Positions 53,213-63,085 are shown, numbered from the stretch's first letter. The stretch is DNA of 64,000 bases from Silanimonas sp. (GCF_027531545.1 NZ_JAPZSC010000001.1:124001-188000); one strand, 5' to 3'. The notes: generated by a model from the sequence alone, not told the origin. Translations and numbers: made by a program.

Positions 53213-54522
53213 TGCGCGCCCTCTCCGTCCTCGCCGGCGCCGTCGCGCTGGCCCTCGCCGGCTTCGCTTCCGCGCAGTCGGTCGTCTTCATCGACAACGC
53301 CAAGGTCCATACCGCCGGTGCCGCCGGCACGTTGGCCAATGGCGATGTCGTCATCACCAATGGCGTCATCAGCGCCGTCGGCGCCGAGCTGGCCGCGCCC
53401 GCCGGTGCCACCCGCATCGATGCCAAGGGCCAGCCGCTGACGCCGGGCCTGTTCGCCGGCCTCACCGCGCTCGGCCTCGAAGAGATCAGCGCGGAATCGA
53501 GCACGGTGCACCAGAACCTCGGCGCCGCGACGCCGCACGTGCATCCGGGCGAGACGCGCTGGCGTCCAGAGTTCGACGTGCTGCCCGCCTACAACCCGCG
53601 CTCGCAGGTGATCGGCGTCAACCGCATCGAGGGCCTCACCTTCACCGTGCTCGCCCCCGGCGCGCTCGAGGAAGGCAGCTTCGTCGCTGGCCAGGGCGGC
53701 GCGGTGCGTTTCGACGGTGGCTTCGACGCCCTCGTGGACGGCAGCCGTTCGCTCTTCGTCGATCTCTCCAACGGCGCCGTGGCGATGTCCGGCGGCAGCC
53801 GGGCCGGCCAGTACATGCTGCTCGACCAGGCGATCCGCGAGGCCAAGCCGCCCGCGTCGCCGATGATGATGGTCTCGCCGGGCCACGGCCTGCTGACGCC
53901 GGCCGGTCGCGACGCGATGAGCCGCTATCTGCGCGGCGGCCGCGTGGTGTTCACCGTCGACCGCGCCGCCGACATCCGCCAGGTGATCGCGCTGGGCCAG
54001 CGTTACGGCTTCCAGCCGGTGATCAATGGCGGCGCCGAAGCGTGGATCGTCGCAAACGAACTCGCCGCGGCGAAGGTGCCGGTGCTGCTCGACGCGCTGG
54101 TGAACCTCCCGGGCAGCTTCGACCAGCTCGGCGCGCGCCTCGACAACGCGGCCAAGCTGCATGCCGCCGGCGTCACCGTCGCGTTCTCGCAGGCCGGCGA
54201 CGCCACGCACAATGCCCGCAAGATCCGCCAGCTCGCCGGCGTGGCCGCGGCCCACGGCCTGCCCTGGGAGACCGCGCTCGCGGGCCTCACCTCGGCGCCG
54301 GCGAAGGTGTTCGGCATCGACGCGAAGATCGGCAGCATCGAAGTCGGCAAGACGGCCGACCTCGTGCTGTGGAACGGCGACCCGCTGGAAGTGACGACGA
54401 CCGCCACGCAGGTGTTCGTCGGCGGCCGCGCGGTGCCCATGCAGTCGCGGCAGACGCTGCTGCGCGACCGCTACCTCGCGCCGAAGGGCGAGCGTTCGCG
54501 GCTGTATCCGGCGGGGCGCTGA
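53212..54522 (+). CDS. Secreted amidohydrolase-family protein, second of the pair, metal motif missing
   Basis: 436 residues. The ATG overlaps the previous stop as TGATG. The signal peptide is SVLAGAVALALAGFASA. The composite beta-sandwich strands (VVFIDNAKVHTAGAAGTLAN) and the closing strand (KTADLVLWNGDPLEV) are kept. Where the first protein has DVHSHL, this one reads TPGLFAGLTALGLEEI, so the HxH metal ligands are absent. It may be a non-catalytic partner of the first protein or use a different site. Confidence 0.83.
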   Translation: MRALSVLAGAVALALAGFASAQSVVFIDNAKVHTAGAAGTLANGDVVITNGVISAVGAELAAPAGATRIDAKGQPLTPGLFAGLTALGLEEISAESSTVHQNLGAATPHVHPGETRWRPEFDVLPAYNPRSQVIGVNRIEGLTFTVLAPGALEEGSFVAGQGGAVRFDGGFDALVDGSRSLFVDLSNGAVAMSGGSRAGQYMLLDQAIREAKPPASPMMMVSPGHGLLTPAGRDAMSRYLRGGRVVFTVDRAADIRQVIALGQRYGFQPVINGGAEAWIVANELAAAKVPVLLDALVNLPGSFDQLGARLDNAAKLHAAGVTVAFSQAGDATHNARKIRQLAGVAAAHGLPWETALAGLTSAPAKVFGIDAKIGSIEVGKTADLVLWNGDPLEVTTTATQVFVGGRAVPMQSRQTLLRDRYLAPKGERSRLYPAGR

Positions 54523-54564
54523 GCGCCTTCAAGGGCAAGAGCGGCGCCTGCCACGCGTAACGGT

Positions 54565-54925
54565 AGGCCGCTCTTCGCGGACTCGGGGCTGTCCTGCCCC
54601 GAGCCGCGCGCTCGCCATCCATGGCTCGCTTGTCGCTGGCCCACCGCCACGCGGGCGCGGCGCAGCCTCGCCTGGAATCCATCGCACGCGCCGCACTAGC
54701 TGAGGTGGGGCCGCGACACCGGCGCAAGCTCGCGAGATTTTGTTCGGCCGCGACGGTCGGTATTCGAGGGTCGGCCTGCGGGCGACGCGAATAAGGAGCC
54801 CCAGCGCGATGGCCAGGCGATGGCCCGAAGGGCGGCTCAGGGATGAGCCGCCGCTCGAGCGACATGGACGTCGCATTCGAGCGGGCCGCCGGGTCGATCA
54901 CATTCATGGTGATGGGGCGGGCGAG
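54565..54925. repeat. Intergenic hairpin-rich repeat, copy 2
   Basis: Same element as at 27605-27880. H1 at 54576-54608 is identical in sequence. H2 at 54833-54850 is CGGCTCA-GGGA-TGAGCCG. H3 at 54851-54884 has the same outer stem (CCGCTCGA/TCGAGCGG) but an inner stem GCGAC/GTCGC in place of GGGGC/GCCCC: two base pairs changed on both sides, keeping pairing. About 90 extra bases lie between H1 and H2 compared with copy 1. It fills the gap between two convergent genes and holds no credible gene. Confidence 0.85.
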
Positions 54926-54961
54926 CGTCGCCCACAGGCCGACCCTCGCAACGCAAACCCG

Positions 54962-56275
54962 TCACAGCCCCAGCGCGAACAGCCCGAGGCAAAGCAGCAA
55001 GCCGAGGCCCGGCACGATGACCGTCAGGGCGCCGACCGGCAGGTAGGCGTCCTTGTGGGTTTCGCCGCAGATGGCGCGGATGGTCGTGACGACGTAGCCG
55101 TTGTGCGGCAGCGAATCCAGCACGCCCGAGCTGATCGCCACGGAGCGGTGCAGCTGGTCCGGATTCACGCCTTGGGCGAGGAAGATCGGCGCGATGATCG
55201 GTAGCGCGATGGCCTGGCCACCCGAGGCCGAGCCCGTCATCGCCGCGATCAGGCTCACCGCGATGGCCGCGGTCGCCACGCCGGAACCCGGCATGTGCGT
55301 GATCGCCTCCACGGCCACGCCGAAGGCGGGTGACAGCTTCGCCACGGCGCCGAAACCGACCACCGCCGCGGTATTGCCGATCGCGATCAACGCCCCCGTG
55401 CTGCCCTCGCCGATGGCCTTGGCCGGTTGCCGCAACGTGCGCACGCACAAGAGCCCGACGGCCGCGCAACCCGAGAGCAGCGCGACGATCAGTGCGGACA
55501 CGCCGAACGCGTCGTGCAGCGCGAAGGACACGCCGAGGACCACGAGCGTGGGCAGAAACGCGGCCCACAGTGGCGGGAGATCGGCGCGCAGCTCGCCGGG
55601 ATCGCCTTCGCGGGATTCGAAGCGTTCACCCCGGGCCTTGGCCCGCTTCAGCATCCAGCCCAGCCAGAGCTGGCCGACCACCGCCATGAACAGCGCCGTG
55701 ACGAGGCTCGCCTCCCACGCCGCCCAAGGCGTGGTGTCGAGGTAGGGAATCGGAATCCAGTTCTGGATTTCCGGCGAACCCGCCGAAGTCATGGTGAAGG
55801 TGACGGAGCCGAAGGCCAGCGCCGCGGGGATGAAGCGCCGCGGCAGGTCGGCGGCACGGAACAGGGCGAGCGCCGCCGGGTAGACCGAGAACGCGACCAC
55901 GAACAGGCTGACGCCACCGTAGGTCAGGATGGCGCAGGCCAGCACGACGGCCAGCGCCGCGTGCGATGGGCCCAGATGGCGCATCACCGCCGCGGCGATC
56001 GCATCGGCCGCGCCACTGTCCTCCATCAGCTTCCCGAAGATCGAGCCGAGCAGGAACATGAAGAACCAGTTCGTCACGAAGCCGGTGAAGCCCCCCATGT
56101 AGGCACCGACGAGATTCGGTGCCCCCTCGAGGGCCAGTGGCGGCAGCAGGGCGATGCCGGAGGTCAGGGCGACCAGCAAAGCGCACAGCGGCGTGGCGAC
56201 GAACAGGTTCCAACCGCGCATGGTCAGCACGATCAGCAAGGCAAGGGCGAGGGCGAGGCCGAGGGCGCTCAGCAT
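54962..56275 (-). CDS. GntP-family permease
   Basis: 437 residues from the ATG at 56275 with about 12 hydrophobic segments (MLSALGLALALALLIVLTMR at the start and VIVPGLGLLLCLGLFALGL at the end). Family-type segments are FFMFLLGSIFGKLMEDSGAA, AILTYGGVSLFVVAFSVYP and TMTSAGSPEIQNWIPIPYLD. GntP carriers take up gluconate or other small organic acids with protons. In this setting, near polyester and hydroxybutyrate genes, an organic acid such as a hydroxy acid is a reasonable but unproven substrate. It is divergent from the TonB receptor. Confidence 0.85.
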   Translation of the reverse strand: MLSALGLALALALLIVLTMRGWNLFVATPLCALLVALTSGIALLPPLALEGAPNLVGAYMGGFTGFVTNWFFMFLLGSIFGKLMEDSGAADAIAAAVMRHLGPSHAALAVVLACAILTYGGVSLFVVAFSVYPAALALFRAADLPRRFIPAALAFGSVTFTMTSAGSPEIQNWIPIPYLDTTPWAAWEASLVTALFMAVVGQLWLGWMLKRAKARGERFESREGDPGELRADLPPLWAAFLPTLVVLGVSFALHDAFGVSALIVALLSGCAAVGLLCVRTLRQPAKAIGEGSTGALIAIGNTAAVVGFGAVAKLSPAFGVAVEAITHMPGSGVATAAIAVSLIAAMTGSASGGQAIALPIIAPIFLAQGVNPDQLHRSVAISSGVLDSLPHNGYVVTTIRAICGETHKDAYLPVGALTVIVPGLGLLLCLGLFALGL

Positions 56276-56428
56276 CGGGACGGGCTCCGTACGGGACGGC
56301 GGCAGCATGCGCGGCGGCCTCCGGGGCGCGTGATTGGACGAACGTACAGGTGCTACCCCCGGGGCCCGGGCCTAGTCTGCGCAGCAACCGCGCCGGGGGG
56401 CGCGCTCCACACTATTGGGGGAAGACCG

Positions 56429-58696
56429 ATGTTCCGCAGCGCACTCAGCACCGCCATCCACGCCGCCCTGCTCGCGGGCCTCGTCGCCACGCCGGCCGCC
56501 TTCGCGCAGTCGGCGCCGGTCGAAGACGCGTCGCAAGCGAAGACGCTCGATGCCGTCACCGTCACCGCGCGGAAGCGCGAGGAGACCCTTCAGGACGTGC
56601 CGATCGCGGTGACGGCCTTCACCGCGGACGCGCTGGACCGCCTCGGCACGCGCGATATCGCCGACCTCGATGCGCAGGTGCCGAACCTGACGATCTATGC
56701 GGCCCGCGGCTCCAGCTCGACGCTGACGACGTTCATCCGCGGCGTCGGCCAGGCGGATCCGCTGTGGGGCGTCGATCCGGGCGTCGGCCTCTACCTCGAT
56801 GACGTCTACATCGCCCGTCCGCAGGGCGCGCTGCTCGATGTGTTCGACGTCGAGCGCATCGAAGTGCTGCGCGGCCCGCAGGGCACGCTGTACGGCAAGA
56901 ACACCATCGGCGGCGCCATCAAGTACATCTCGCGCGGCCTGCCCACCGAATTCGACGGCAACGCCTCCGTCACCGTGGGGAACTACGGCCAGCTCGACGT
57001 CAAGGCCGCCATCGGCGGCCCGATCGCGGCGAACGGCGGCCTTCGCGGCCGCATCGCGGTCGCCAAGCTGGATCGCGACGGCTTCGGCGAGAACCGCGTC
57101 ACGGGCGCCGATGTCAGCGACAAGGATGTGTTCGCGGTGCGCGGCCAGCTCGGCGCCTTCGTCAACGACAACCTCGACATCCAGTTCGCCTTCGACATGG
57201 TCGACGACCAGAGCGGCGTGCGCGGCGCGCAGATGCTGGAAGCGAACCGCTTCAACGCCGCGTTCTTCCCGGCCCTGGGCGCGTTCCCGCCGCTGAACGA
57301 CCGCTACGACGTGCGCAACGGCCTGCCGAACATCAACGACACGACCATCGAGGGCGCGTCGACGACGGTGAACTGGCGCGCCACCGAGGACCTGACGCTG
57401 AAGTACGTGCTCGCCAAGCGCCAGAGCGACACCGAGACCAACATCGACTTCGACACCACGCCCGCCCAGATCGCCGACGTGAGGGCCCTCTACGCCGACG
57501 AGCAGGTGAGCCACGAGCTGCAGGCGAACTGGGACGGCGGCGGCCGCTCGCGCGGCGTCATCGGCCTCTACGCCTTCGATGGCGAGGCCGGCGGCCAGGT
57601 GCTCAACAACTTCTTCAACCTGAGCTTCGGCGACACGCAGGGCACGGTGTTCACCGAGAGCGTCGCCCTGTACGCCGACTGGACCTTTGACCTCAGCGAC
57701 CGGCTGTCGCTCGATGTCGGCGCCCGCTACACCGACGAGGACAAGCGCGCGAAGGTGCTGAACCGTTGCTACACCAGCGCCGCGTTCACCACCCTTCGCG
57801 ACTGCACGCCGGCCGTGCTCACCGACGACCCGGCCGCGGCGAACTTCGACCGCACCATCAACTTCAAGAACACCTCGCCGAAGATCGCGCTGAACTTCGA
57901 CGTCAGCGACAACGTGATGGTCTACGGCCTCGCGTCGCGCGGCTTCAAGTCCGGCGGCTACAACATCCGCGCGCAGGCGACGCTGGTGCCGCGCTCCGCC
58001 CTGCCCTTCGACGACGAAGTCGTGGACAGCTTCGAGGTCGGCGCCAAGATGGGCCTGCTCGACCAGCGCCTGTTCCTGAACCTCGCCGCCTTCCACAACA
58101 AGTACGAGGACATCCAGCTCTCGGTGTTCACGGCGAACCCGGCGGGCGGCTTCTTCGGCGACTTCACGAACGCCGGCAAGGGCACCGTGCAGGGCCTCGA
58201 AGCCGAGTACCAGTGGCTGCTGAGCGATGCCTTCACGATCAGCGGCAACCTCGCCTGGCTGGACGCCCAGTACGACGAGTTCCTGTTCGCCGGCGTGGAC
58301 ATCGCCAACGAGCAGGAATTCACCAACGCCCCGGAGTTCTCCGGCGCGATCAACCTCGAGTGGCGCACGGCCGTGGGTGACGCCGGTGAACTCACCGCGC
58401 GCGTCGGCTACAGCTACCAGAGCGAGGTCGTGGCCACGACCGAAATCATCCGCAGCAACGTGCCGCCGGCTGCACCCTTCGGCCGCCTGCCGATCAGCCA
58501 GGACGGCTACGGCCTCGTGACGGCCGGCGTCGTCTGGCAGAGCGGCGGCCCGTGGTCGGTGTCCCTGCAGGGCACCAACCTGACCGACAAGGAGTACCTG
58601 ACGACGGGCTACAACCTCGCGCAGGCGCTCGGCGTCTACACCGGCTTCTACGGCGCGCCGCGCCAGTACAGCCTGTCGGTCCGCTACGACTTCTGA
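56429..58696 (+). CDS. TonB-dependent outer-membrane receptor
   Basis: 755 residues. The ATG at 56429 follows TTGGGGGAAG. The signal peptide is STAIHAALLAGLVATPAAFA. The TonB box region is KTLDAVTVTARKREETLQDV. The plug domain contains VERIEVLRGPQGTLYGKNTI and GGAIKYISRG. The barrel ends in the usual C-terminal aromatic (QYSLSVRYDF). The FTNAGKGTVQGLEAEYQWLL segment is typical of the iron-siderophore-like or general nutrient class in this order. The ligand is unknown. A hydrolase gene follows by 8 bases, suggesting a joint uptake role. Confidence 0.95.
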   Translation: MFRSALSTAIHAALLAGLVATPAAFAQSAPVEDASQAKTLDAVTVTARKREETLQDVPIAVTAFTADALDRLGTRDIADLDAQVPNLTIYAARGSSSTLTTFIRGVGQADPLWGVDPGVGLYLDDVYIARPQGALLDVFDVERIEVLRGPQGTLYGKNTIGGAIKYISRGLPTEFDGNASVTVGNYGQLDVKAAIGGPIAANGGLRGRIAVAKLDRDGFGENRVTGADVSDKDVFAVRGQLGAFVNDNLDIQFAFDMVDDQSGVRGAQMLEANRFNAAFFPALGAFPPLNDRYDVRNGLPNINDTTIEGASTTVNWRATEDLTLKYVLAKRQSDTETNIDFDTTPAQIADVRALYADEQVSHELQANWDGGGRSRGVIGLYAFDGEAGGQVLNNFFNLSFGDTQGTVFTESVALYADWTFDLSDRLSLDVGARYTDEDKRAKVLNRCYTSAAFTTLRDCTPAVLTDDPAAANFDRTINFKNTSPKIALNFDVSDNVMVYGLASRGFKSGGYNIRAQATLVPRSALPFDDEVVDSFEVGAKMGLLDQRLFLNLAAFHNKYEDIQLSVFTANPAGGFFGDFTNAGKGTVQGLEAEYQWLLSDAFTISGNLAWLDAQYDEFLFAGVDIANEQEFTNAPEFSGAINLEWRTAVGDAGELTARVGYSYQSEVVATTEIIRSNVPPAAPFGRLPISQDGYGLVTAGVVWQSGGPWSVSLQGTNLTDKEYLTTGYNLAQALGVYTGFYGAPRQYSLSVRYDF

Positions 58697-58704
58697 GCGC
58701 TTCG

Positions 58705-59727
58705 ATGACCCACCGCCACCCGCTGGTCCTCGTCCTCGCCGCGATGCTCGGCGGCCTCGCGGGCTGCAGCGGCGAGCAGGCACCGCCGCTGGCTGCGATC
58801 ACGCTCGATGCCTCGCGCGTGGCCGTGGCCGGTCTTTCGTCCGGTGCGTACATGGCCACCCAGGTGCACGTCGCGCTGAACACGCGCGTGCACGGCGCGG
58901 CGCTTGTGGCCGGCGGGCCCTACGGCTGCGCGCAGGGACAACTCGAGATCGCACTCGGCCCGTGCATGACGGCGCAGCCCGCCCTGCCGGAGACGGCGAC
59001 GCTCGTCGCGAGCGCGGAACAGCGCGCCGCGCAGGGCACGATCGATCCCCTGTCGGCGTTCGACGGCGACCGCGTGTTCGTCATGCACGGCACGGGCGAT
59101 GCGCTGGTCTCGCCGTCGCTCGCTCCGGTGACGGCGGACGTGCTCCGCGCCCTCGCGGGCGATTCGGCCAAGGTGACGCTCGACGACCAGCGGGCCTTCG
59201 GGCACGGCTGGCCGACGTTGGATGCCGGCGCCCCGTGCGAGCAGCCCGTTTCCCCGTGGCTGCTCGACTGCCGCATTGATGCGGCCGGAGAAACGATGGC
59301 CGCGCTGTTCGGCGTCGAAGCTTCACCGCCCGCGGCCGCCGCAGCGGCCAGCGACGGCACCTTGGCCCGCTTCGACCAACGCGAACTGGCACCCGACGGT
59401 GCGGCGGGCTTGGCCGATACCGGCTTCGTCTACACACCGAAGGCCTGCGCCGGTGCGGCCTGCGGCGTGCTGGTGGTGTTCCACGGCTGCCAGCAGAACG
59501 AGGAGACCGTGGGCGAGGCTTTCGTGCGCGATGCCGGCTTCAACCGCTGGGCCGACGTGCATCGCGTCGTCGTGGTCTATCCTCAGACGCAATCGAGCTA
59601 CATGCCGCTGAATCCGAAAGCATGCTGGGACTGGTGGGGCTACGGCGGCGCCGACTACGACCTGAGGACGGGCGGGCAGATCCGCTTCGTCGCGGCCGTG
59701 CTCGACCGCCTCGCCGGCACGCGCTGA
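58705..59727 (+). CDS. Lipoprotein esterase of the PHB-depolymerase-like family
   Basis: 340 residues. The lipobox is LGGLAGC (Cys21). The nucleophile elbow is VAGLSSGAYMATQVHVALN (Ser45), a pattern of extracellular poly(3-hydroxybutyrate) depolymerase-type proteins. Later segments are LVVFHGCQQNEETVGEAF, DVHRVVVVYPQTQSSYM and KACWDWWGYGGADYDLRTGG. It is probably on the cell surface or in the periplasm. Just upstream is a TonB receptor. Further downstream are a sensor system and a 3-hydroxybutyrate dehydrogenase, which supports a polyester substrate, but only by context. Confidence 0.82.
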   Translation: MTHRHPLVLVLAAMLGGLAGCSGEQAPPLAAITLDASRVAVAGLSSGAYMATQVHVALNTRVHGAALVAGGPYGCAQGQLEIALGPCMTAQPALPETATLVASAEQRAAQGTIDPLSAFDGDRVFVMHGTGDALVSPSLAPVTADVLRALAGDSAKVTLDDQRAFGHGWPTLDAGAPCEQPVSPWLLDCRIDAAGETMAALFGVEASPPAAAAAASDGTLARFDQRELAPDGAAGLADTGFVYTPKACAGAACGVLVVFHGCQQNEETVGEAFVRDAGFNRWADVHRVVVVYPQTQSSYMPLNPKACWDWWGYGGADYDLRTGGQIRFVAAVLDRLAGTR

Positions 59728-59764
59728 ACACGAACGCCACCTCGCGTCGCGAGGGCCCATTGGC

Positions 59765-62700
59765 ATGTTGAACGAATGGGGCGTGCTGCTGGCGGCGGTG
59801 CTGTGGCTGGGCCTGCTGTTCGGCACGGCCGTGTGGGGCGAACGCCATCCGCAGGCGCTGTCGAAGCATTGGGGCGTGGTGTTCTCGCTCTCGCTGGCGG
59901 TGTACTGCACCAGCTGGACCTTCTTCGGCACGGTGCAGCAGGCGCGTGATTCCGGCTGGGCGCTGACGCCCACCTTCCTCGGCACGCTGCTGCTGTATGC
60001 ACTGGCTTTCCCGGTGGTGCTGAAGCTCTTCCGACTCGCGCGCGAGCTCAACAGCACTTCCCTGGCCGACTTCATCGCCACACGCCTCGGGCGCAGTTCC
60101 GCGCTGGCCGCCACCGTCACCGCCATCGCGGTGATCGGCATGGTTCCGTACCTCGCACTGCAGCTGAAAGCCGTGGCCATGAGCCATGGCCTCATCACCC
60201 GCGGCAGCGACCTCGCCGCGCCGCCGGAGCAGGACAGTGCGCTGTACGTGGCGATCGCCCTCGGCGCGTTCGCGATGCTGTTCGGCACGCGCCGGGCGTC
60301 GGCCGTCGAGCACAACCGCGGCCTCGTGCTGGCGATGGCGGCGGAATCGCTGCTGAAGCTCGCCGCGATGCTCGGCCTCGGGCTGTGGCTGCTGATGCGG
60401 CCCGGCGGCTGGTCCGACACGCCGCTGCCCGTCGTCGAAGGCGGCACCGACGGCTTCCCCGCCCTGGTGCTGCTCGGCGCGCTGGCGATGCTGACACTGC
60501 CCCACCAGTTCCACGTCGGCATCGTCGAAGCGCGCGACGAAGGCCACCTTCGCACCGCGCGCTGGCTGTTCCCGCTTTACCTCGTGCTGATCGCGCTACC
60601 GGTGCTGCCGCTGGCGATGGCGGGCGAAGCCACCTTGGGCGCCATGGGCGTGCCCGCCGATCTCTACGTGCTGGCCCTGCCCTTGGCCGACGGTGCGCCC
60701 GGCATGGCCCTGCTCGCCTTCCTCGGCGGGCTGTCGGCGGCGACCGGCATGCTGATCCTCGCCACGCTGACGCTCAGCGTGATGATCGGCAACCACTGGC
60801 TCACGCCGCTGCGCCTGCGTGGCGGCTGGCGCGCCGGCGACGGCGATCTGCGCGGTGCCGTGCTGCGCCAGCGTCGCTTCGCCATCGCCGCGGTGCTGGC
60901 GCTGGCCTGGGGCTACAGCCGCGTGCTGGGCGACGACGGCGCGCTCGCCGACCTTGGCGCGCTGTCGTTCTCCGGCCTCGGCACGCTGGCCCCCGCGGTC
61001 GGCTTCGCGCTGTGGCGGCCGCAGACGCCGCCCTGGGCGGTGATCGCCGGCCTGGTCGCAGGCTTCCTGGTCTGGGCGTGGGTGCTGCTGCCGGGCGTGG
61101 CCGAGCCGATGGGCCTCGCGCTCGTCGACCGGAACAGCGCGCCCTTCGGATGGGCGTGGCTGTCGCCGGACGGCCTGTTCGGGCTGGGCGGCTGGAGCCC
61201 CTTGAGCCGCGGCGTGGCCGCCAGCCTCCTGGTGGGCACCGCCGTGCCGCTGCTGCTGGCGAGCTGGCGCGGTACGGCGGGCGACCGCCGTGATGGCCCG
61301 CTCGATGTCGCCGCGGTGAGGCGGCTGGCCTCGCGCTTCCTGGCTACGGATCGCCTCGACGCCGCGCTGCGCGATGCGCCGGCCACCGGACTGCTGCCCG
61401 CGGCGCAGTTGGCCCGCGTGGAACGCGAACTGGCGGCCGTCGTCGGCGCCTCCTCCGCGCGCCTGCTGCTCGATGCGCTGCGCCAGCCCAGCGGCCCGGC
61501 GCCGGAGCAGGTGGCGGAACTCGTCGACGAGGCCACGCAGGGTCTGCGCTTCAACCAGCAGCTTCTCGAAGTGGCGCTCGAGCACATGAGCCAAGGCATC
61601 AGCGTCGTCGACCGCGAGCTGCGCCTCGTGGTGTGGAACCGCCGCTACCGCGAGATCTTCGGCTACCCCGAGGGCCTGCTGCAGGTGGGTCTGCCCGTCG
61701 CGGCGCTGGTGGAACACAACCTGCGTCGCGGTCTGACGGGCGATCTCGATGTCGCCCGCGGCCTCGAACAACGCCTCGCGCACATGCGCGCCGGCACGCC
61801 GTACTTGAGCGAGCGGCGCATCGGCGATGCGGTGATCGAGATCCGTGGCGAACCGATGCCCGGCGGCGGCTTCGTCGCCACCTTCACCGACGTGACGGTG
61901 TTCCGCGCCAGCGAGGACGCGCTGCGCCGCGATGCCGAGACCCTCGAAGCCCGCGTGGACGAGCGCACGCGCGAACTCGTGGAGGCCAAGGCGGAAGCCG
62001 AGCGCGCCAACCAGGCCAAGACGCGCTTCCTCGCCGCCGTGAGCCACGACCTGACGCAGCCGCTGCACGCCGCGCGCTTGTTCACCGATGCGCTGGCGCA
62101 GCGCAGCGAGGACGCGGGCGTCGCACCGCAGGTGGCGCGCATCGCCGGCGCATTGGAATCCGCGGAAGACCTGCTCGGCGGCCTGCTCGATATCTCGCGG
62201 CTCGATGCCGGCGGCCTCGCCGCGCAGCCGGTCGACCTGCCGCTGCAACCGCTGCTCGACGGGTTGGCGCGGGAAGCCGGCGTCATGGCGGAGGCGAAGG
62301 GCCTCTCGCTGCGCTGCGTGCCGACGTCCGCCTGGGTGCGCAGCGACCCGCAACTGCTGCGCCGCGTGCTGCAGAACTTCCTCGCCAACGCGGTGCGCTA
62401 CACGCCGCGCGGTGGACTCGTGCTCGGTGTGCGCCGACGCGGAACGAACGCGCTGGCCATCGAGGTTTGGGACAGCGGCATCGGCATCGCGCCCGAGCAG
62501 CAGCGCCTCGTGTTCGAGGAGTTCCGCCGCCTGCAGCGCGGCGGACAGGGCCTCGGCCTCGGCCTCGCCATCGCCGACCGTCTCGCAAGACTGCTCGACG
62601 CTCCGCTCGCATTGCGCTCCCGCCCGGGCCGCGGCAGCGTGTTCTCGATCACCGTCGCCCGCGTCGCCGCTCGATCCACCCATGCCGCGACGGCCCCGGT

Positions 62701-63085
62701 GCCCGCCGCTGCCGCGGCGGACCTGCCGCTGCGGATTCTGGTGGTCGACAACGACAACGTCGTGCTGGAGGCCACGCGTCAGTGGCTCGAAAGCTGGGGC
62801 GCGACGGTGCGCACCGCCACAACGCCCGACGAGGCCCTGCGCGAAGCCGCCGCCCTGTCGCCACAGGCCTGGGTGCTCGACTTCCACTTGGACGACGGCG
62901 CCACCGGCGATGCCTTGCACCAGGCCCTCACGCTGCGCCATCCGCGCGGCATCGGGATCGTCGTCAGCGCGGACCACGGCGAGGCTGTCCGCCAGGCCGT
63001 GCTGGCCGTCGGTGCCACGCCCCTGACGAAACCGCTGAAGCCCCTGCGCCTGAAGTCACTGCTGGCCGCATTGGCCCGCGCCTGA
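59765..63085 (+). CDS. Hybrid histidine kinase with sodium/solute-symporter domain (CrbS/MxtR-like)
   Basis: 1106 residues. Residues 1 to about 490 form a multi-helix SLC5/SSS-type transporter domain (TSWTFFGTVQQARDSGW, FPVVLKLFRLARELNSTSLA, FGTRRASAVEHNRGLVLAMA). Next comes a STAC-like segment (LDAALRDAPATGLLPAAQLA), a PAS domain (SQGISVVDRELRLVVWNRRY), a coiled coil, a HisKA domain with His761 (LAAVSHDLTQPLHAARLFTD), an ATPase domain (GIGIAPEQQRLVFEEFRRL, GLGLGLAIADRLARLL) and a receiver with Asp1039 (WVLDFHLDDGATGDAL). CrbS/MxtR kinases control acetyl-CoA synthetase and short-chain acid use through a NarL-type regulator such as the one encoded convergently next door. Confidence 0.9.
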   Translation: MLNEWGVLLAAVLWLGLLFGTAVWGERHPQALSKHWGVVFSLSLAVYCTSWTFFGTVQQARDSGWALTPTFLGTLLLYALAFPVVLKLFRLARELNSTSLADFIATRLGRSSALAATVTAIAVIGMVPYLALQLKAVAMSHGLITRGSDLAAPPEQDSALYVAIALGAFAMLFGTRRASAVEHNRGLVLAMAAESLLKLAAMLGLGLWLLMRPGGWSDTPLPVVEGGTDGFPALVLLGALAMLTLPHQFHVGIVEARDEGHLRTARWLFPLYLVLIALPVLPLAMAGEATLGAMGVPADLYVLALPLADGAPGMALLAFLGGLSAATGMLILATLTLSVMIGNHWLTPLRLRGGWRAGDGDLRGAVLRQRRFAIAAVLALAWGYSRVLGDDGALADLGALSFSGLGTLAPAVGFALWRPQTPPWAVIAGLVAGFLVWAWVLLPGVAEPMGLALVDRNSAPFGWAWLSPDGLFGLGGWSPLSRGVAASLLVGTAVPLLLASWRGTAGDRRDGPLDVAAVRRLASRFLATDRLDAALRDAPATGLLPAAQLARVERELAAVVGASSARLLLDALRQPSGPAPEQVAELVDEATQGLRFNQQLLEVALEHMSQGISVVDRELRLVVWNRRYREIFGYPEGLLQVGLPVAALVEHNLRRGLTGDLDVARGLEQRLAHMRAGTPYLSERRIGDAVIEIRGEPMPGGGFVATFTDVTVFRASEDALRRDAETLEARVDERTRELVEAKAEAERANQAKTRFLAAVSHDLTQPLHAARLFTDALAQRSEDAGVAPQVARIAGALESAEDLLGGLLDISRLDAGGLAAQPVDLPLQPLLDGLAREAGVMAEAKGLSLRCVPTSAWVRSDPQLLRRVLQNFLANAVRYTPRGGLVLGVRRRGTNALAIEVWDSGIGIAPEQQRLVFEEFRRLQRGGQGLGLGLAIADRLARLLDAPLALRSRPGRGSVFSITVARVAARSTHAATAPVPAAAAADLPLRILVVDNDNVVLEATRQWLESWGATVRTATTPDEALREAAALSPQAWVLDFHLDDGATGDALHQALTLRHPRGIGIVVSADHGEAVRQAVLAVGATPLTKPLKPLRLKSLLAALARA

